Part shown: in pieces, positions 14,962-25,464 of the stretch
Layout: every line of letters starts with the position of its first letter
How positions within the stretch are numbered: the stretch's first letter is position 1
Origin: Nocardioides islandensis
GTDB lineage: Bacteria > Actinomycetota > Actinomycetes > Propionibacteriales > Nocardioidaceae
Assembly: GCF_015352455.1 (NCBI RefSeq)
Contig: NZ_JADKPN010000011.1
Span: 1 to 64,000 of the forward strand
DNA: 64,000 nt
Direction: 5' to 3'
Notes under the pieces: generated by a model
What the model saw: the letters and a program-made list of their open reading frames with translations, nothing else
What the model was told of the DNA's origin: nothing
Database searches by the model: none
Made by a program: the position numbers and the translations under genes

Positions 14962-15653
14962 CGGCCGCGGACCTCCTTCCAGACGAAGTCGGGCACGGTG
15001 TCGAGGATCGCGTCGAGGGCGGCCAGCTTGGCGTCGATCTCCGGGATGTCGTGGCTGCCGTCTCGGACGGCGAGGAGCGAGTCGGCGTCGAACCGCCACG
15101 CCATCTCGGGCCACTGGAGCACCAGCTCCATCATCCGCGGGTGCAGGACGTCGGAGGCGAACCGGCGGTTGGGGCAGGTGACCCGGAACGCCCGGTTGAA
15201 GTCCTCGGACTCCAGCTCGATGTCGGAGTTGGTCAGCCGGCCGAAGAACCGCGAGAACATCCCCTCCGGCGTCACCGACAGGGCCGGCATCACCGCGCCG
15301 GCGTTGACCGCGACGACCGAGAAGGGGTGGGTGTGGCGCTCCGTGCGCGTGTGGCCCTCGGCGTCCGTGGTGGTACTGGTCGTGACGTACCGGTAGTCGA
15401 ACACCACGAACGGCCGGCCGTCGGAGGTGCCGCGCAGGACGTTGGACGCCTCCCGGTCCTCGCCCTCACCGAACGGCGCGCCCGCGAACCGGTCGAGCAG
15501 GGTCTGGTCCTGCTCGGTGTACGTCCAGCCGCGGCCCGCCGCCAGCGCGGCGAAGCCCTCGCGGCGCCGCTTCGCACGCAGCCAGCCGACGACCACCGCG
15601 ACCACGACGAGCAGCAGGAAGCCGCCGAACACGGCAGGGATCAGCGCGGACAC
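14958..15653 (-). CDS. membrane-anchored protein of unknown function, partner of LemA
   Basis: 231 residues from a GTG at 15653. One strong membrane segment (LIPAVFGGFLLLVVVAVVVGWL, residues 4-25) and a basic stop-transfer (RAKRRREG) lead into a cytoplasmic domain with WTYTEQDQTLLDRFAGAPFGEG, FVVFDYRYVTTSTTTDAEGHTRTERHTH and a C-terminal helical part. It resembles uncharacterised proteins often found beside LemA; I cannot name a reaction. An in-frame ATG at 15701 would add 16 residues encoded by the hairpin repeat at 15669-15714, so I reject that start. It overlaps lemA by four bases. Confidence 0.6.
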   Translation of the reverse strand: MSALIPAVFGGFLLLVVVAVVVGWLRAKRRREGFAALAAGRGWTYTEQDQTLLDRFAGAPFGEGEDREASNVLRGTSDGRPFVVFDYRYVTTSTTTDAEGHTRTERHTHPFSVVAVNAGAVMPALSVTPEGMFSRFFGRLTNSDIELESEDFNRAFRVTCPNRRFASDVLHPRMMELVLQWPEMAWRFDADSLLAVRDGSHDIPEIDAKLAALDAILDTVPDFVWKEVRGR

Positions 15654-15668
15654 GGCGAGAAGGTACCC

Positions 15669-15714
15669 GCTGGTCGAGGAGGGCGCGCTAGCGCCCGTCA
15701 CGAGACCCGGTGAG
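15669..15714. repeat. dispersed hairpin repeat, half copy C
   Basis: It starts with CTGGTCGAGGA, contains the hairpin GGGCGC-gcta-GCGCCC and then the 18-base core GTCACGAGACCCGGTGAG (15697-15714), which is identical to that in copies at 10.0 and 23.4 kb. The second, mirror half present in those copies is missing. It lies between the amylosucrase stop and the start of the LemA-partner gene. Confidence 0.8.
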
Positions 15715-15716
15715 AG

Positions 15717-17552
15717 TCAGGCGGTCAGCCACGCGGCGGCGTACGGCGCCAGCGCGATGCCGTCGCGGTCGAACCGCGGGCGCTCGCCGGACAGGTGGTC
15801 GTGCAGGTCGCCGGCGGCCAGGCCGAGCCAGTGGAAGACGTCGCTGGGCACGCGTGCGGGACGGTCGGACACGTTCGCCGCGGCGAGCAGCGGACCGTGC
15901 GAGGACCGGCGGACGACGAGCAGGACGGCCGGGTCGCGCGGGTCCCAGATCTCGGTGGCATGGGCCGCGTGGAGGTGGGGGAGACCCCGGCGTACGTCGA
16001 GCAGGTGCGCCAGCCCGTCGCGGATGCCGTGGGTCTCGGTCGGGACGGGCCACGGCATGCGGGGCCGGTGGACCCAGCGGTTGTCGGTGGCGTGCGCCGG
16101 CTCGTCGGCCCAGCCCTTGTCGTTCAGCAGGCCGAGCTCGTCGCCCATCCAGAGGACCGGCAGCCCACCGAAGGACAGCACGATCGCGTGGGCGAGAAGG
16201 ATCCGGTCGACGGCGCCGGGGTCCTCGCACTCGAGCCCGGCCAGCGACGCCAGCGACCCGCTGATGCGCCGGTCGCCGGTGGCGGGGTTCTCCTGGAAGA
16301 CCAGGCCGCGCGCCCACGAGCCGGGGAACGCGCCGGCGTACCAGTCGCTCAAGAACCGCCGGTGCGCGAACCCGTCGACCCCGGCCCGCCACGCGTCCGT
16401 GTCGTCGATGGCCCAGCCGATGTCGTCGTGGCACCGCAGGTAGGTGATCCACGAGGTGGTGGCGGGCGGCTGCGGGAGGTTCTGGAGCGCGACGCTGGCC
16501 AGCCGGCTCTCCCCGGAGGCGAGCATCGACCAGACGTGCACCATGAGGCTGTTGTGGTAAGCGAGGTCGGACACCTTGCCGGTGTGCAGGCCGGTGCCCA
16601 GGTACGCCGGCAGGTCGGCCGGCCCCACGATCGCCTCGGCCTTGAAGAGGACGGCCGGCGCGGCGATCCGGGCCACGGTGCGCAGCGCCTGGGTGAGGTC
16701 GTGCACCTCCGGCTGGTTCTGGCAGTTGGTGCCCAGCCGCTTCCAGAGGAACGCGATGGCGTCGAGGCGGAACACCTCGACGCCGAGGTTCGCGTGGCCG
16801 AGCAGGATCTCGGCGAACTCGCACAGCACCGAGGGGTTCGCCCAGTTGAGGTCCCACTGGTAGTCGTTGAACGTCGTCCAGACCCAGCCGTCCAGCTCGG
16901 GGTCCCACGTGAAGTTGCCCGGGGCGAAGTCCGGGAAGACCTCGGGCAGCGACTGCTCGTACCGGTCCGGCTCGTGCCGGTCGGGGAACACCAGGTAGTA
17001 GCCGCGCTTCTCCGCGTCGCCGTTCCGCGCGGCCGCGGCCCACGCGTGCTCGCGAGCGGTGTGGTTGAGCACCAGGTCGATGCACAGGCTGATGCCGGCG
17101 TCCCGGAGCGTCGTCGCGAGCTCCCGCAGGTCGTCGGTGTCGCCGAGGTCGTCGCGGACGGTCGTGTAGTCGGCCACGGCGTACCCGCCGTCGTTCGGCG
17201 AGGACCGCGGCGTGAGCAGCGGCATCAGGTGCAGGTACGTGACGCCCAGGGCGCTCAGGTGGTCGACGTGCTGCCCGACCCCCTTGAGCGTCCCGCCGAA
17301 CCGGTCGGCGTACGCCGCGTAGCCCAGCGCGTCGCTGCGCTGGAACCAGTCCGGCTCGGCCAGCCGTCGCTCGTCGAGCTCGCGCAGCACGTCAGGACGC
17401 GCGTCGTACGCCGCCCGTGCGATGCCCAGGAGCCGGTCCGCGACGGCCTCGGGGTCGTCGTACACCCGCTTCAGCGCTGCCATGAGGTCGGGCCGCCACC
17501 GGTCGACTCGCCCCTCGAACCCGGGGTCGAACACGGGGTCGCTGCGGCTCAC
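15717..17552 (-). CDS. amylosucrase (GH13)
   Basis: 611 residues. Family-specific stretches include LHLMPLLTPRSSPNDGGYAVADY near 125, LVLNHTAREHAWA near 185, LPEVFPDFAPGNFTW and WVWTTFNDYQWDLNWANP near 230-265, the nucleophile Asp in FRLDAIAFLWKRLGTNCQNQP near 285, and the acid/base Glu in LFKAEAIVGP near 328. Amylosucrase splits sucrose and builds alpha-1,4-glucan while releasing fructose; some relatives mainly hydrolyse or isomerise. There is no signal peptide, so it is cytoplasmic. The GTG start at 17552 is supported by CATACT/TACTGT 5-7 bases upstream. A long upstream extension of the frame covers the divergent regulator and is an artefact. The orphan LuxR-type regulator reads away from it. 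Confidence 0.83.
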   Translation of the reverse strand: MSRSDPVFDPGFEGRVDRWRPDLMAALKRVYDDPEAVADRLLGIARAAYDARPDVLRELDERRLAEPDWFQRSDALGYAAYADRFGGTLKGVGQHVDHLSALGVTYLHLMPLLTPRSSPNDGGYAVADYTTVRDDLGDTDDLRELATTLRDAGISLCIDLVLNHTAREHAWAAAARNGDAEKRGYYLVFPDRHEPDRYEQSLPEVFPDFAPGNFTWDPELDGWVWTTFNDYQWDLNWANPSVLCEFAEILLGHANLGVEVFRLDAIAFLWKRLGTNCQNQPEVHDLTQALRTVARIAAPAVLFKAEAIVGPADLPAYLGTGLHTGKVSDLAYHNSLMVHVWSMLASGESRLASVALQNLPQPPATTSWITYLRCHDDIGWAIDDTDAWRAGVDGFAHRRFLSDWYAGAFPGSWARGLVFQENPATGDRRISGSLASLAGLECEDPGAVDRILLAHAIVLSFGGLPVLWMGDELGLLNDKGWADEPAHATDNRWVHRPRMPWPVPTETHGIRDGLAHLLDVRRGLPHLHAAHATEIWDPRDPAVLLVVRRSSHGPLLAAANVSDRPARVPSDVFHWLGLAAGDLHDHLSGERPRFDRDGIALAPYAAAWLTA

Positions 17553-17557
17553 GGGGG

Positions 17558-17565
17558 ACAGTATG
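17558..17565 (-). promoter_or_regulatory. -10 element of the amylosucrase gene
   Basis: On the minus strand CATACT (17560-17565) ends seven bases and the overlapping TACTGT (17558-17563) ends five bases before the GTG at 17552. Either reading gives a near-leaderless mRNA. Confidence 0.4.
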
Positions 17566-17648
17566 TCGGCACGCCGCCGTCCTGGGCCCGGCGTTCCTGC
17601 GCACCCCTCCGGTGCCGTCGGCAGGGAGGAGACCCGACGGGGTAGGTC

Positions 17649-17654
17649 TAGGGT
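17649..17654 (+). promoter_or_regulatory. -10 element of the LuxR-type regulator
   Basis: TAGGGT ends six bases before the ATG at 17661; a leaderless arrangement. Confidence 0.55.
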
Positions 17655-17660
17655 CGGGGC

Positions 17661-18338
17661 ATGGAGCCACCGAGGCGTCCGCTGCGGCTGGCCATCGTCG
17701 ACGACTACGCCGTCGTCGTCGCGGGTGTCGCCTCGCTGCTCGCCGAGGAGCGCATCGAGGTGGTCGAGACCGAGGCGTCGCTCCCGGTCGTCACCGACGT
17801 CGACGTCGTCCTCTACGACACGTTCGCCCAGGTCAAGGGGGACGGCTTCGACCTCAAGGACTACGTCCGCGACAGCGACGCCAAGGTCGTGCTCTACAGC
17901 TGGAACCTCAACGCGGACCTGATCGAGCAGGCGATCCGGGCCGGAGCCTCGGGCTACCTGTCCAAGGTGCTCACCGGGCCGGCGATCGTCGACGCGCTCG
18001 AGCGGATCATGGCCGGCGAGACCGTCGTGCTGGTGGGCGACAACGAGACGAGCGTCGGAGGCGCGGGCGACTGGCCGGGTCGGGCCGCGGGGCTGTCCCC
18101 GCGCGAGGCCGAGGTCCTGGCGCTCATCACCCGCGGGCTGACCAACCAGGAGATCGCGGACCGGGCGTTCCTGAGCATCAACTCGATCAAGACCTACATC
18201 CGGTCGGCGTACCGCAAGATCGGCGTCGAGCGACGCGCGCAGGCGGTGCGCTGGGGCATGAACCACGGCTTCGAGGTCGACGAGGAGCGCAAGGTCGATC
18301 CCGCCCTGAGAGTGCGTCCGTCCTGGGACAGGCCCTAG
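17661..18338 (+). CDS. LuxR/NarL-family response regulator without a nearby kinase
   Basis: 225 residues. The receiver domain is at 9-125 with the paired acidic residues in AIVDDYAVV (14-15), the phosphorylatable Asp53 in VVLYDTFAQ, and K106-like Lys in GYLSKVL near 107. The C-terminal LuxR helix-turn-helix is at about 145-205 (LSPREAEVLALITRGLTNQEIADRAFLSINSIKTYIRSAYRKIGV). It should bind DNA when phosphorylated or by another trigger. No histidine kinase is encoded within the window. The divergent amylosucrase gene is the nearest possible target. The start is set by TAGGGT six bases upstream. Confidence 0.87.
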   Translation: MEPPRRPLRLAIVDDYAVVVAGVASLLAEERIEVVETEASLPVVTDVDVVLYDTFAQVKGDGFDLKDYVRDSDAKVVLYSWNLNADLIEQAIRAGASGYLSKVLTGPAIVDALERIMAGETVVLVGDNETSVGGAGDWPGRAAGLSPREAEVLALITRGLTNQEIADRAFLSINSIKTYIRSAYRKIGVERRAQAVRWGMNHGFEVDEERKVDPALRVRPSWDRP

Positions 18339-18339
18339 C

Positions 18340-19011
18340 TCACCAGCCGCGCTCGCGCCACTCCGGGAGGTGCGGGCGCTCGGCGCCGAGGGTCGAGTCG
18401 TTGCCGTGGCCGGGGTAGAACCAGGTCTCGTCGGGCAGGGTGCCGAACACCTTGGCCTCGACGTCGTCGATCAGCAGGCGGAAGTTGTCGGCGTTGCCGC
18501 GGGTGTTGCCGACGCCGCCGGGGAACAGCGAGTCGCCGGTGAAGAGGTGCGGCCGGCCCGAGCCGTCGTCGTAGAGGAGGGCGATCGACCCGGGCGTGTG
18601 GCCGGTCAGCCGGATGACCCGGAGCGAGCACGACCCGACCGGGATGGTGTCACCGTCCTCGACGGAGGTGGTGACGGGTACGCCGGTCTGCTCGGTGATC
18701 GCGCCGGCGTCGGGAGCGCCGGCCACGACCTCGGCTCCGGTGGCCGCGACCACGTCGGCCAGGGCGCGGTGGTGGTCCCAGTGCTGGTGGGTGGTGACGA
18801 CGTGGGTCAGCCCGCCGTCGCCGACCAGCGCGAGGAGGGTCTCCGGCTCGGCGGCCGCGTCGACCAGCACCTGGTCGCCGGTGGAGGCGCAGCGCAGCAG
18901 GTAGGCGTTGTTGGACATCTCGGCGTCGACGGCGACCTTGGTGATGACCAGGTCGCCGGCCTCGCGGGTGTCGGCCGGGCCGCCGGGCGCGACCTCTCCG
19001 GTGTACGTCAT
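18340..19011 (-). CDS. MBL-fold metallo-hydrolase (glyoxalase II-like)
   Basis: 223 residues. The zinc motif HQHWDH is at 75-80 (H-x-H-x-D-H), followed by His in RLTGHTPGSIALL near 130, Asp in LFTGDSLFPGGVGNTRGN near 152 and a final His in FYPGHGNDSTL near 200: the full beta-lactamase-fold metal set. Substrate unknown; hydroxyacyl-thioester hydrolysis is the usual family guess. A gene of this type next to uvrA is a conserved actinobacterial arrangement (also seen in Mycobacterium tuberculosis). It starts one base after the upstream gene's stop on the same strand, so it is in an operon with the mycothiol-type gene. Confidence 0.83.
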   Translation of the reverse strand: MTYTGEVAPGGPADTREAGDLVITKVAVDAEMSNNAYLLRCASTGDQVLVDAAAEPETLLALVGDGGLTHVVTTHQHWDHHRALADVVAATGAEVVAGAPDAGAITEQTGVPVTTSVEDGDTIPVGSCSLRVIRLTGHTPGSIALLYDDGSGRPHLFTGDSLFPGGVGNTRGNADNFRLLIDDVEAKVFGTLPDETWFYPGHGNDSTLGAERPHLPEWRERGW

Positions 19012-19012
19012 G

Positions 19013-19720
19013 TCACCAGGCTTTCACGCGGGGCAGGTCGCCGGTGCTGCACGTCAGCGAGTCCGCCGGCGGCCGGCCGGTGAGCCACCAGGCGAGGTCG
19101 CCCGCCGGTCCGCTGACGGTGGTCTCGTCCGGACTGCCGACCTCCCAGGTCCGCGCCAGGTCGGTGGCCAACACGCGGAAGCCCTCGTCGGAGGGCTCGC
19201 GCTTCACCATCGCGGTGATGAGGTGCGCGGCGAACGCGTCCGACCAGCCGGTCGGGTCGAACCCGGCCGCCAGGTCGACGTGGTGGATCTCCACCTCGCG
19301 CAGGCGCATGCCGGGGATCGCGGCGTACCGGATCACCCGGCCCCCCGGCGTACGTTCGAACGTCTCGCCCCACCACTCGTCGGGGAAGTGGTCCACGGCG
19401 TCGGTCACTAGCGTGGTGCCGGCGAGGAAGCGCTCCCGCAGCTCGGCCCGGTCGCCGGCGGCCAGCTCCTCGATGTCGGCGGACCGGGCGTCGTCGGAGG
19501 GGTACATGGTCGTCGGCTCGCCCGCCATCCGGCCCTGGAGCACGCCGGCCAGGCCCTCGGAGTTGAGCGCCAGGTGCGCGACCACGTGAGCGCGCGTCCA
19601 GTCCGGGAGCCCGCTCGGCTCGCCCAGCTCGTCGTCCCCGAGCCGGTCCACCGTCCTGACCAGGCGCTGGGTCGCCTCCGGGAGCAGCTCGAAGGCACCT
19701 TGGGGGTCGAGGTCGTCCAT
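19013..19720 (-). CDS. maleylpyruvate isomerase family mycothiol-dependent enzyme
   Basis: 235 residues. The N-terminal DinB-like four-helix metal-binding module shows the three candidate ligands: His in LPDWTRAHVVAHLALNSEGL near 45-50, Glu/Asp in the next helices, and His in MRLREVEIHHVDLAAGF near 152. The C-terminal part (TVSGPAGDLAWWLTGRPP) matches the family's small second domain. These enzymes use mycothiol as cofactor for isomerisation or thiol transfer; the substrate here is unknown. It begins 68 bases from the divergent uvrA start; a CAGGAT hexamer lies six bases before its ATG. Confidence 0.8.
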   Translation of the reverse strand: MDDLDPQGAFELLPEATQRLVRTVDRLGDDELGEPSGLPDWTRAHVVAHLALNSEGLAGVLQGRMAGEPTTMYPSDDARSADIEELAAGDRAELRERFLAGTTLVTDAVDHFPDEWWGETFERTPGGRVIRYAAIPGMRLREVEIHHVDLAAGFDPTGWSDAFAAHLITAMVKREPSDEGFRVLATDLARTWEVGSPDETTVSGPAGDLAWWLTGRPPADSLTCSTGDLPRVKAW

Positions 19721-19726
19721 GGGCCC

Positions 19727-19732
19727 ATCCTG
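19727..19732 (-). promoter_or_regulatory. probable -10 element of the mycothiol-type enzyme operon
   Basis: CAGGAT on the minus strand ends six bases before the ATG at 19720. The same degenerate hexamer with the same spacing precedes 27353 and 58585. Confidence 0.35.
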
Positions 19733-19775
19733 CCCCCAAGGGGTGAACGATCGGAGGAGTGTCGGAGCCCCGTCA

Positions 19776-19781
19776 TAGGGT
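19776..19781 (+). promoter_or_regulatory. -10 element of uvrA
   Basis: TAGGGT ends seven bases before the GTG at 19789. I see no LexA-type box (TCGAAC-n4-GTTCGA) in the 68-base divergent gap. Confidence 0.5.
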
Positions 19782-19788
19782 GGCGCAC

Positions 19789-22782
<2,994 letters not shown>

Positions 22783-22858
22783 ACGTCCGGGACCTGTGAC
22801 TTCCCTGTGAGTTGGGTCCTAGGACCACCGGACAGTGGGTTCCGTGCCGGCGTCCCTC

Positions 22859-22864
22859 TACGGT
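22859..22864 (+). promoter_or_regulatory. possible -10 of the Rieske lipoprotein gene
   Basis: TACGGT lies 52 bases before the ATG at 22917, leaving a leader of about 46 bases. The perfect palindrome GGTCCTAGGACC at 22815-22826 lies in the upstream half of the same intergenic region. No clear -35. Confidence 0.25.
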
Positions 22865-22916
22865 TGCCAGTGCTCTTTCTCGCGCAACGACCTCCGACGA
22901 TGGGAATCCCTCCACC

Positions 22917-23351
22917 ATGTCCGCCCCCGCGCACCAGCCCTTCCTGGACCGACGCCGTGCCCTCGCCGGCGCGGCCACCGTCGGGATCGGCGTACCCCTG
23001 CTCGCCGCCTGCTCCGGCGGCGGCTCGACGGCCACGGACACCGGGGGCGGTGGCGGCTCCTCCAGCGGGCCGCTGACGGCCACGTCGGACATCGAGGTCG
23101 GCGGCGGGACGATCTTCCGCGACCAGCAGGTCGTGGTGACCCAGCCGGCCAAGGGGCAGTTCAAGTGCTTCACCGCCGTGTGCACCCACCAGGGCTGCAT
23201 TGTCAGCTCGGTCTCCGGCGGGGACATCCGCTGCGGGTGCCACGGCAGCGCGTTCTCGATCGACGACGGCTCGGTCGTCAACGGCCCGGCCACCCAGCCG
23301 CTCGCCGAGCAGCAGATCACCGTCCAGGGCGGCGAGATCACCCTGGCGTGA
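22917..23351 (+). CDS. Tat-exported Rieske (2Fe-2S) lipoprotein
   Basis: 144 residues from the ATG at 22917. The N-terminus combines a twin-arginine motif (DRRRALAGA, 11-19) with a lipobox whose modified Cys is residue 32 (LLAACSGG), so a folded, cluster-bearing lipoprotein is predicted on the outer face of the membrane. A Gly/Ser linker precedes the Rieske fold with C-T-H-x-G-C (CTHQGC near 86) and C-x-C-H (CGCHGSAF near 103), which ligate the [2Fe-2S] centre. It is not a bc1 subunit, being too short. It probably carries electrons at the membrane surface; the partner is unknown. A longer frame upstream to 22812 lacks coding character. Confidence 0.85.
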   Translation: MSAPAHQPFLDRRRALAGAATVGIGVPLLAACSGGGSTATDTGGGGGSSSGPLTATSDIEVGGGTIFRDQQVVVTQPAKGQFKCFTAVCTHQGCIVSSVSGGDIRCGCHGSAFSIDDGSVVNGPATQPLAEQQITVQGGEITLA

Positions 23352-23358
23352 GGCCTGC

Positions 23359-23457
23359 CGGTCGAGGAGGGACGAAGTCCCGTCACGAGACCCGGTGAGA
23401 GGCGGGCGGTCGTCTCGCCGGGTCTCGTGACGGTCGCTGCGCGACCTCCTCGACCAG
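23359..23457. repeat. dispersed hairpin repeat, full copy B
   Basis: The left part is CGGTCGAGGAGG with hairpin GGGAC-gaa-GTCCC, the core is GTCACGAGACCCGGTGAG (23382-23399), the mirror core is CCGGGTCTCGTGAC, then GGTCGC-tgc-GCGACC, and it closes with CTCCTCGACC. It is the cleanest copy. It lies between the Rieske lipoprotein and uvrC. Confidence 0.88.
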
Positions 23458-23482
23458 CGGTGAGGCTGTCCCCACCCGACCG

Positions 23483-23488
23483 TAGGGT
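23483..23488 (+). promoter_or_regulatory. -10 element of uvrC
   Basis: TAGGGT ends six bases before the GTG at 23495; leaderless. It probably drives the uvrC-rapZ-yvcK run. Confidence 0.55.
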
Positions 23489-23494
23489 TGGAGG

Positions 23495-25462
23495 GTGGCC
23501 CGGCGACCCGTGAACGACTACCGCCCTGCGCCGGGGTCGATCCCGACGCAGCCGGGCGTGTACCGCTTCCGCGACGCCCGGGGGCGGGTGATCTACGTCG
23601 GCAAGGCGAAGAACCTGCGGGCCAGGCTGTCGTCGTACTTCCAGGACCCGATCAACCTCCACCAGCGCACCGCGGCCATGGTCGCCAGCGGCGCCAGCGT
23701 CGAGTGGACGGTCGTGAAGACCGAGGTCGAGGCGCTCCAGCTGGAGTACTCCTGGATCAAGGAGTTCGACCCGCGCTTCAACGTGAAGTACCGCGACGAC
23801 AAGTCCTACCCGTGGCTCGCGGTGACGGTCGGCGAGGAGTTCCCGCGGGTGATGGTCGGCCGCGGGGCCAAGCGCAAGGGCACCAAGTACTTCGGCCCCT
23901 ACAGCCACGCGTGGGCCATCCGCGAGACCGTCGACCAGCTGCTCCGCGTCTTCCCGATGCGCTCGTGCAGCAACGGCGTGTTCAAGCGGTCCGGGCAGAT
24001 CGGCCGGCCGTGCCTGCTGGGGTACATCGAGAAGTGCTCGGCCCCGTGCGTCGGCAACATCAGCGCCGAGGACCACCGCGCGATCGTCGACGACTTCTGC
24101 GACTTCGTCGGCGGCAACACCAACGCGTTCGTCAAGCGCATCCGCACCGAGATGTACGCCGCGTCCGAGGCCCAGGAGTACGAACGGGCCGCCCGTCTCC
24201 GCGACGACCTCGGCGCGATGGAGAAGGCGCTGGAGAAGCAGGCCGTCGTCTTCGGCGACGGCACCTCCGCCGACGTGATCGCGCTCGCCGAGGACCCGCT
24301 CGAGGTCGCGGTGCAGATCTTCTACGTCCGCGGCGGCCGGATCCGCGGCCAGCGCGGCTGGGTGGCCGACCGCGTCGACGAGGGCGGTACCGCCGAGCTG
24401 GTCGAGGACTTCCTGCTCCAGCTGTACGGCGGGGCGGACGGCGACGACATCCCGCGCGAGATCCTGGTGCCCTGTCTCCCGCCGGACCCGGAGACCATCG
24501 AGGCGCTGCTCAGCGACCTGCGGGGGAGCCGGGTGCGCATCCGGGTGCCGCAGCGCGGCGACAAGCGCAGCCTCCAGGAGACCGTCGCCCGCAACGCCGG
24601 CCAGGCGCTGGTGATGCACAAGACGAAGCGGGCCTCCGACCTCACCGCCCGCAACCAGGCGCTGGAGGAGATCCAGCAGGCGCTCGGCCTCGACGAGGTG
24701 CCGCTGCGGATCGAGTGCTACGACATCTCCAACCTCCAGGGCACCGAGGTGGTCGCCTCGATGGTGGTCTTCGAGGACGGGCTGGCGCGCAAGTCGGAGT
24801 ACCGCCGCTTCGTCATCAAGGGCGTCGACGGCCAGAACGACGTGGCGTCGATGCACGAGGTGATCACGCGGCGGTTCCGGCGGCTGCTCGACGAGCAGGC
24901 CCGGTCGACGGAGGTCGCGACCGAGAGCGGCCCGATGCTGGTCGACCCCGAGACGGGCCGCCCCCGGAAGTTCGCCTACGCCCCGGGTCTGGTCGTGGTC
25001 GACGGCGGCCCGCCGCAGGTGGCCGCCGCGCAGCGAGCGCTCGACGAGCTCGGGATCGACGACATCCCGGTGTGCGGGTTGGCCAAGCGACTCGAGGAGG
25101 TCTGGGTGCCCGGCCGGGAGGACCCGGTCATCCTGGCGCGGTCGAGCGAGGCGCTGTACCTCCTCCAGCGGGTCCGCGACGAGGCGCACCGGTTCGCGAT
25201 CACCCACCACCGGTCGAGGCGGAGCAAGTCGATGGTCGAGAGCCTCCTCGACGACGTGCCCGGCCTGGGGGAGGTACGCCGCAAGACGCTGCTGAAGTAC
25301 TTCGGCTCCCTGCGCAAGCTGCGGGCCGCCACGGTCCAGGAGATCGCCCAGGTGCCCGGCATCGGCGACCGCACGGCTATCGCCATCAAGGCGGCGGTGG
25401 ACCAGCCGACACGCAAGACTGTCTCCGTGAACACCGCGACGGGCGAGATCGAGGAGGGCTGA
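23495..25462 (+). CDS. uvrC: excinuclease ABC subunit C
   Basis: 655 residues. The GIY-YIG nuclease domain (GVYRFRDARGRVIYVGKAKNLRARL at about 18-42) makes the 3' incision. A UVR motif for UvrB contact (YERAARLRDDLGAMEKALE) is near 228. The RNase H-like endonuclease domain that makes the 5' cut includes CYDISNLQGTEVVASMVVFEDG near 407. Two helix-hairpin-helix motifs are at the end (VPGLGEVRRKTLLKYFGSL and VPGIGDRTAIAIK). The length is standard. It acts with UvrA/UvrB in the cytoplasm. The GTG is supported by TAGGGT six bases upstream. The C-terminal ten residues after the last motif extend to within two bases of rapZ. Confidence 0.97.
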   Translation: MARRPVNDYRPAPGSIPTQPGVYRFRDARGRVIYVGKAKNLRARLSSYFQDPINLHQRTAAMVASGASVEWTVVKTEVEALQLEYSWIKEFDPRFNVKYRDDKSYPWLAVTVGEEFPRVMVGRGAKRKGTKYFGPYSHAWAIRETVDQLLRVFPMRSCSNGVFKRSGQIGRPCLLGYIEKCSAPCVGNISAEDHRAIVDDFCDFVGGNTNAFVKRIRTEMYAASEAQEYERAARLRDDLGAMEKALEKQAVVFGDGTSADVIALAEDPLEVAVQIFYVRGGRIRGQRGWVADRVDEGGTAELVEDFLLQLYGGADGDDIPREILVPCLPPDPETIEALLSDLRGSRVRIRVPQRGDKRSLQETVARNAGQALVMHKTKRASDLTARNQALEEIQQALGLDEVPLRIECYDISNLQGTEVVASMVVFEDGLARKSEYRRFVIKGVDGQNDVASMHEVITRRFRRLLDEQARSTEVATESGPMLVDPETGRPRKFAYAPGLVVVDGGPPQVAAAQRALDELGIDDIPVCGLAKRLEEVWVPGREDPVILARSSEALYLLQRVRDEAHRFAITHHRSRRSKSMVESLLDDVPGLGEVRRKTLLKYFGSLRKLRAATVQEIAQVPGIGDRTAIAIKAAVDQPTRKTVSVNTATGEIEEG

Positions 25463-25464
25463 CC

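Noticed and set aside
19352..19363. Perfect palindrome ACGTTCGAACGT near uvrA, considered as a LexA/SOS box
   Set aside because: It lies inside the coding sequence of the mycothiol-type gene, more than 400 bases from the uvrA start, and lacks the 4-base spacer of the actinobacterial SOS box.
22815..22826. Perfect 12-base palindrome GGTCCTAGGACC before the Rieske lipoprotein gene
   Set aside because: It is a short, self-complementary site without a repeat elsewhere or a known binder; noted only in the promoter entry.
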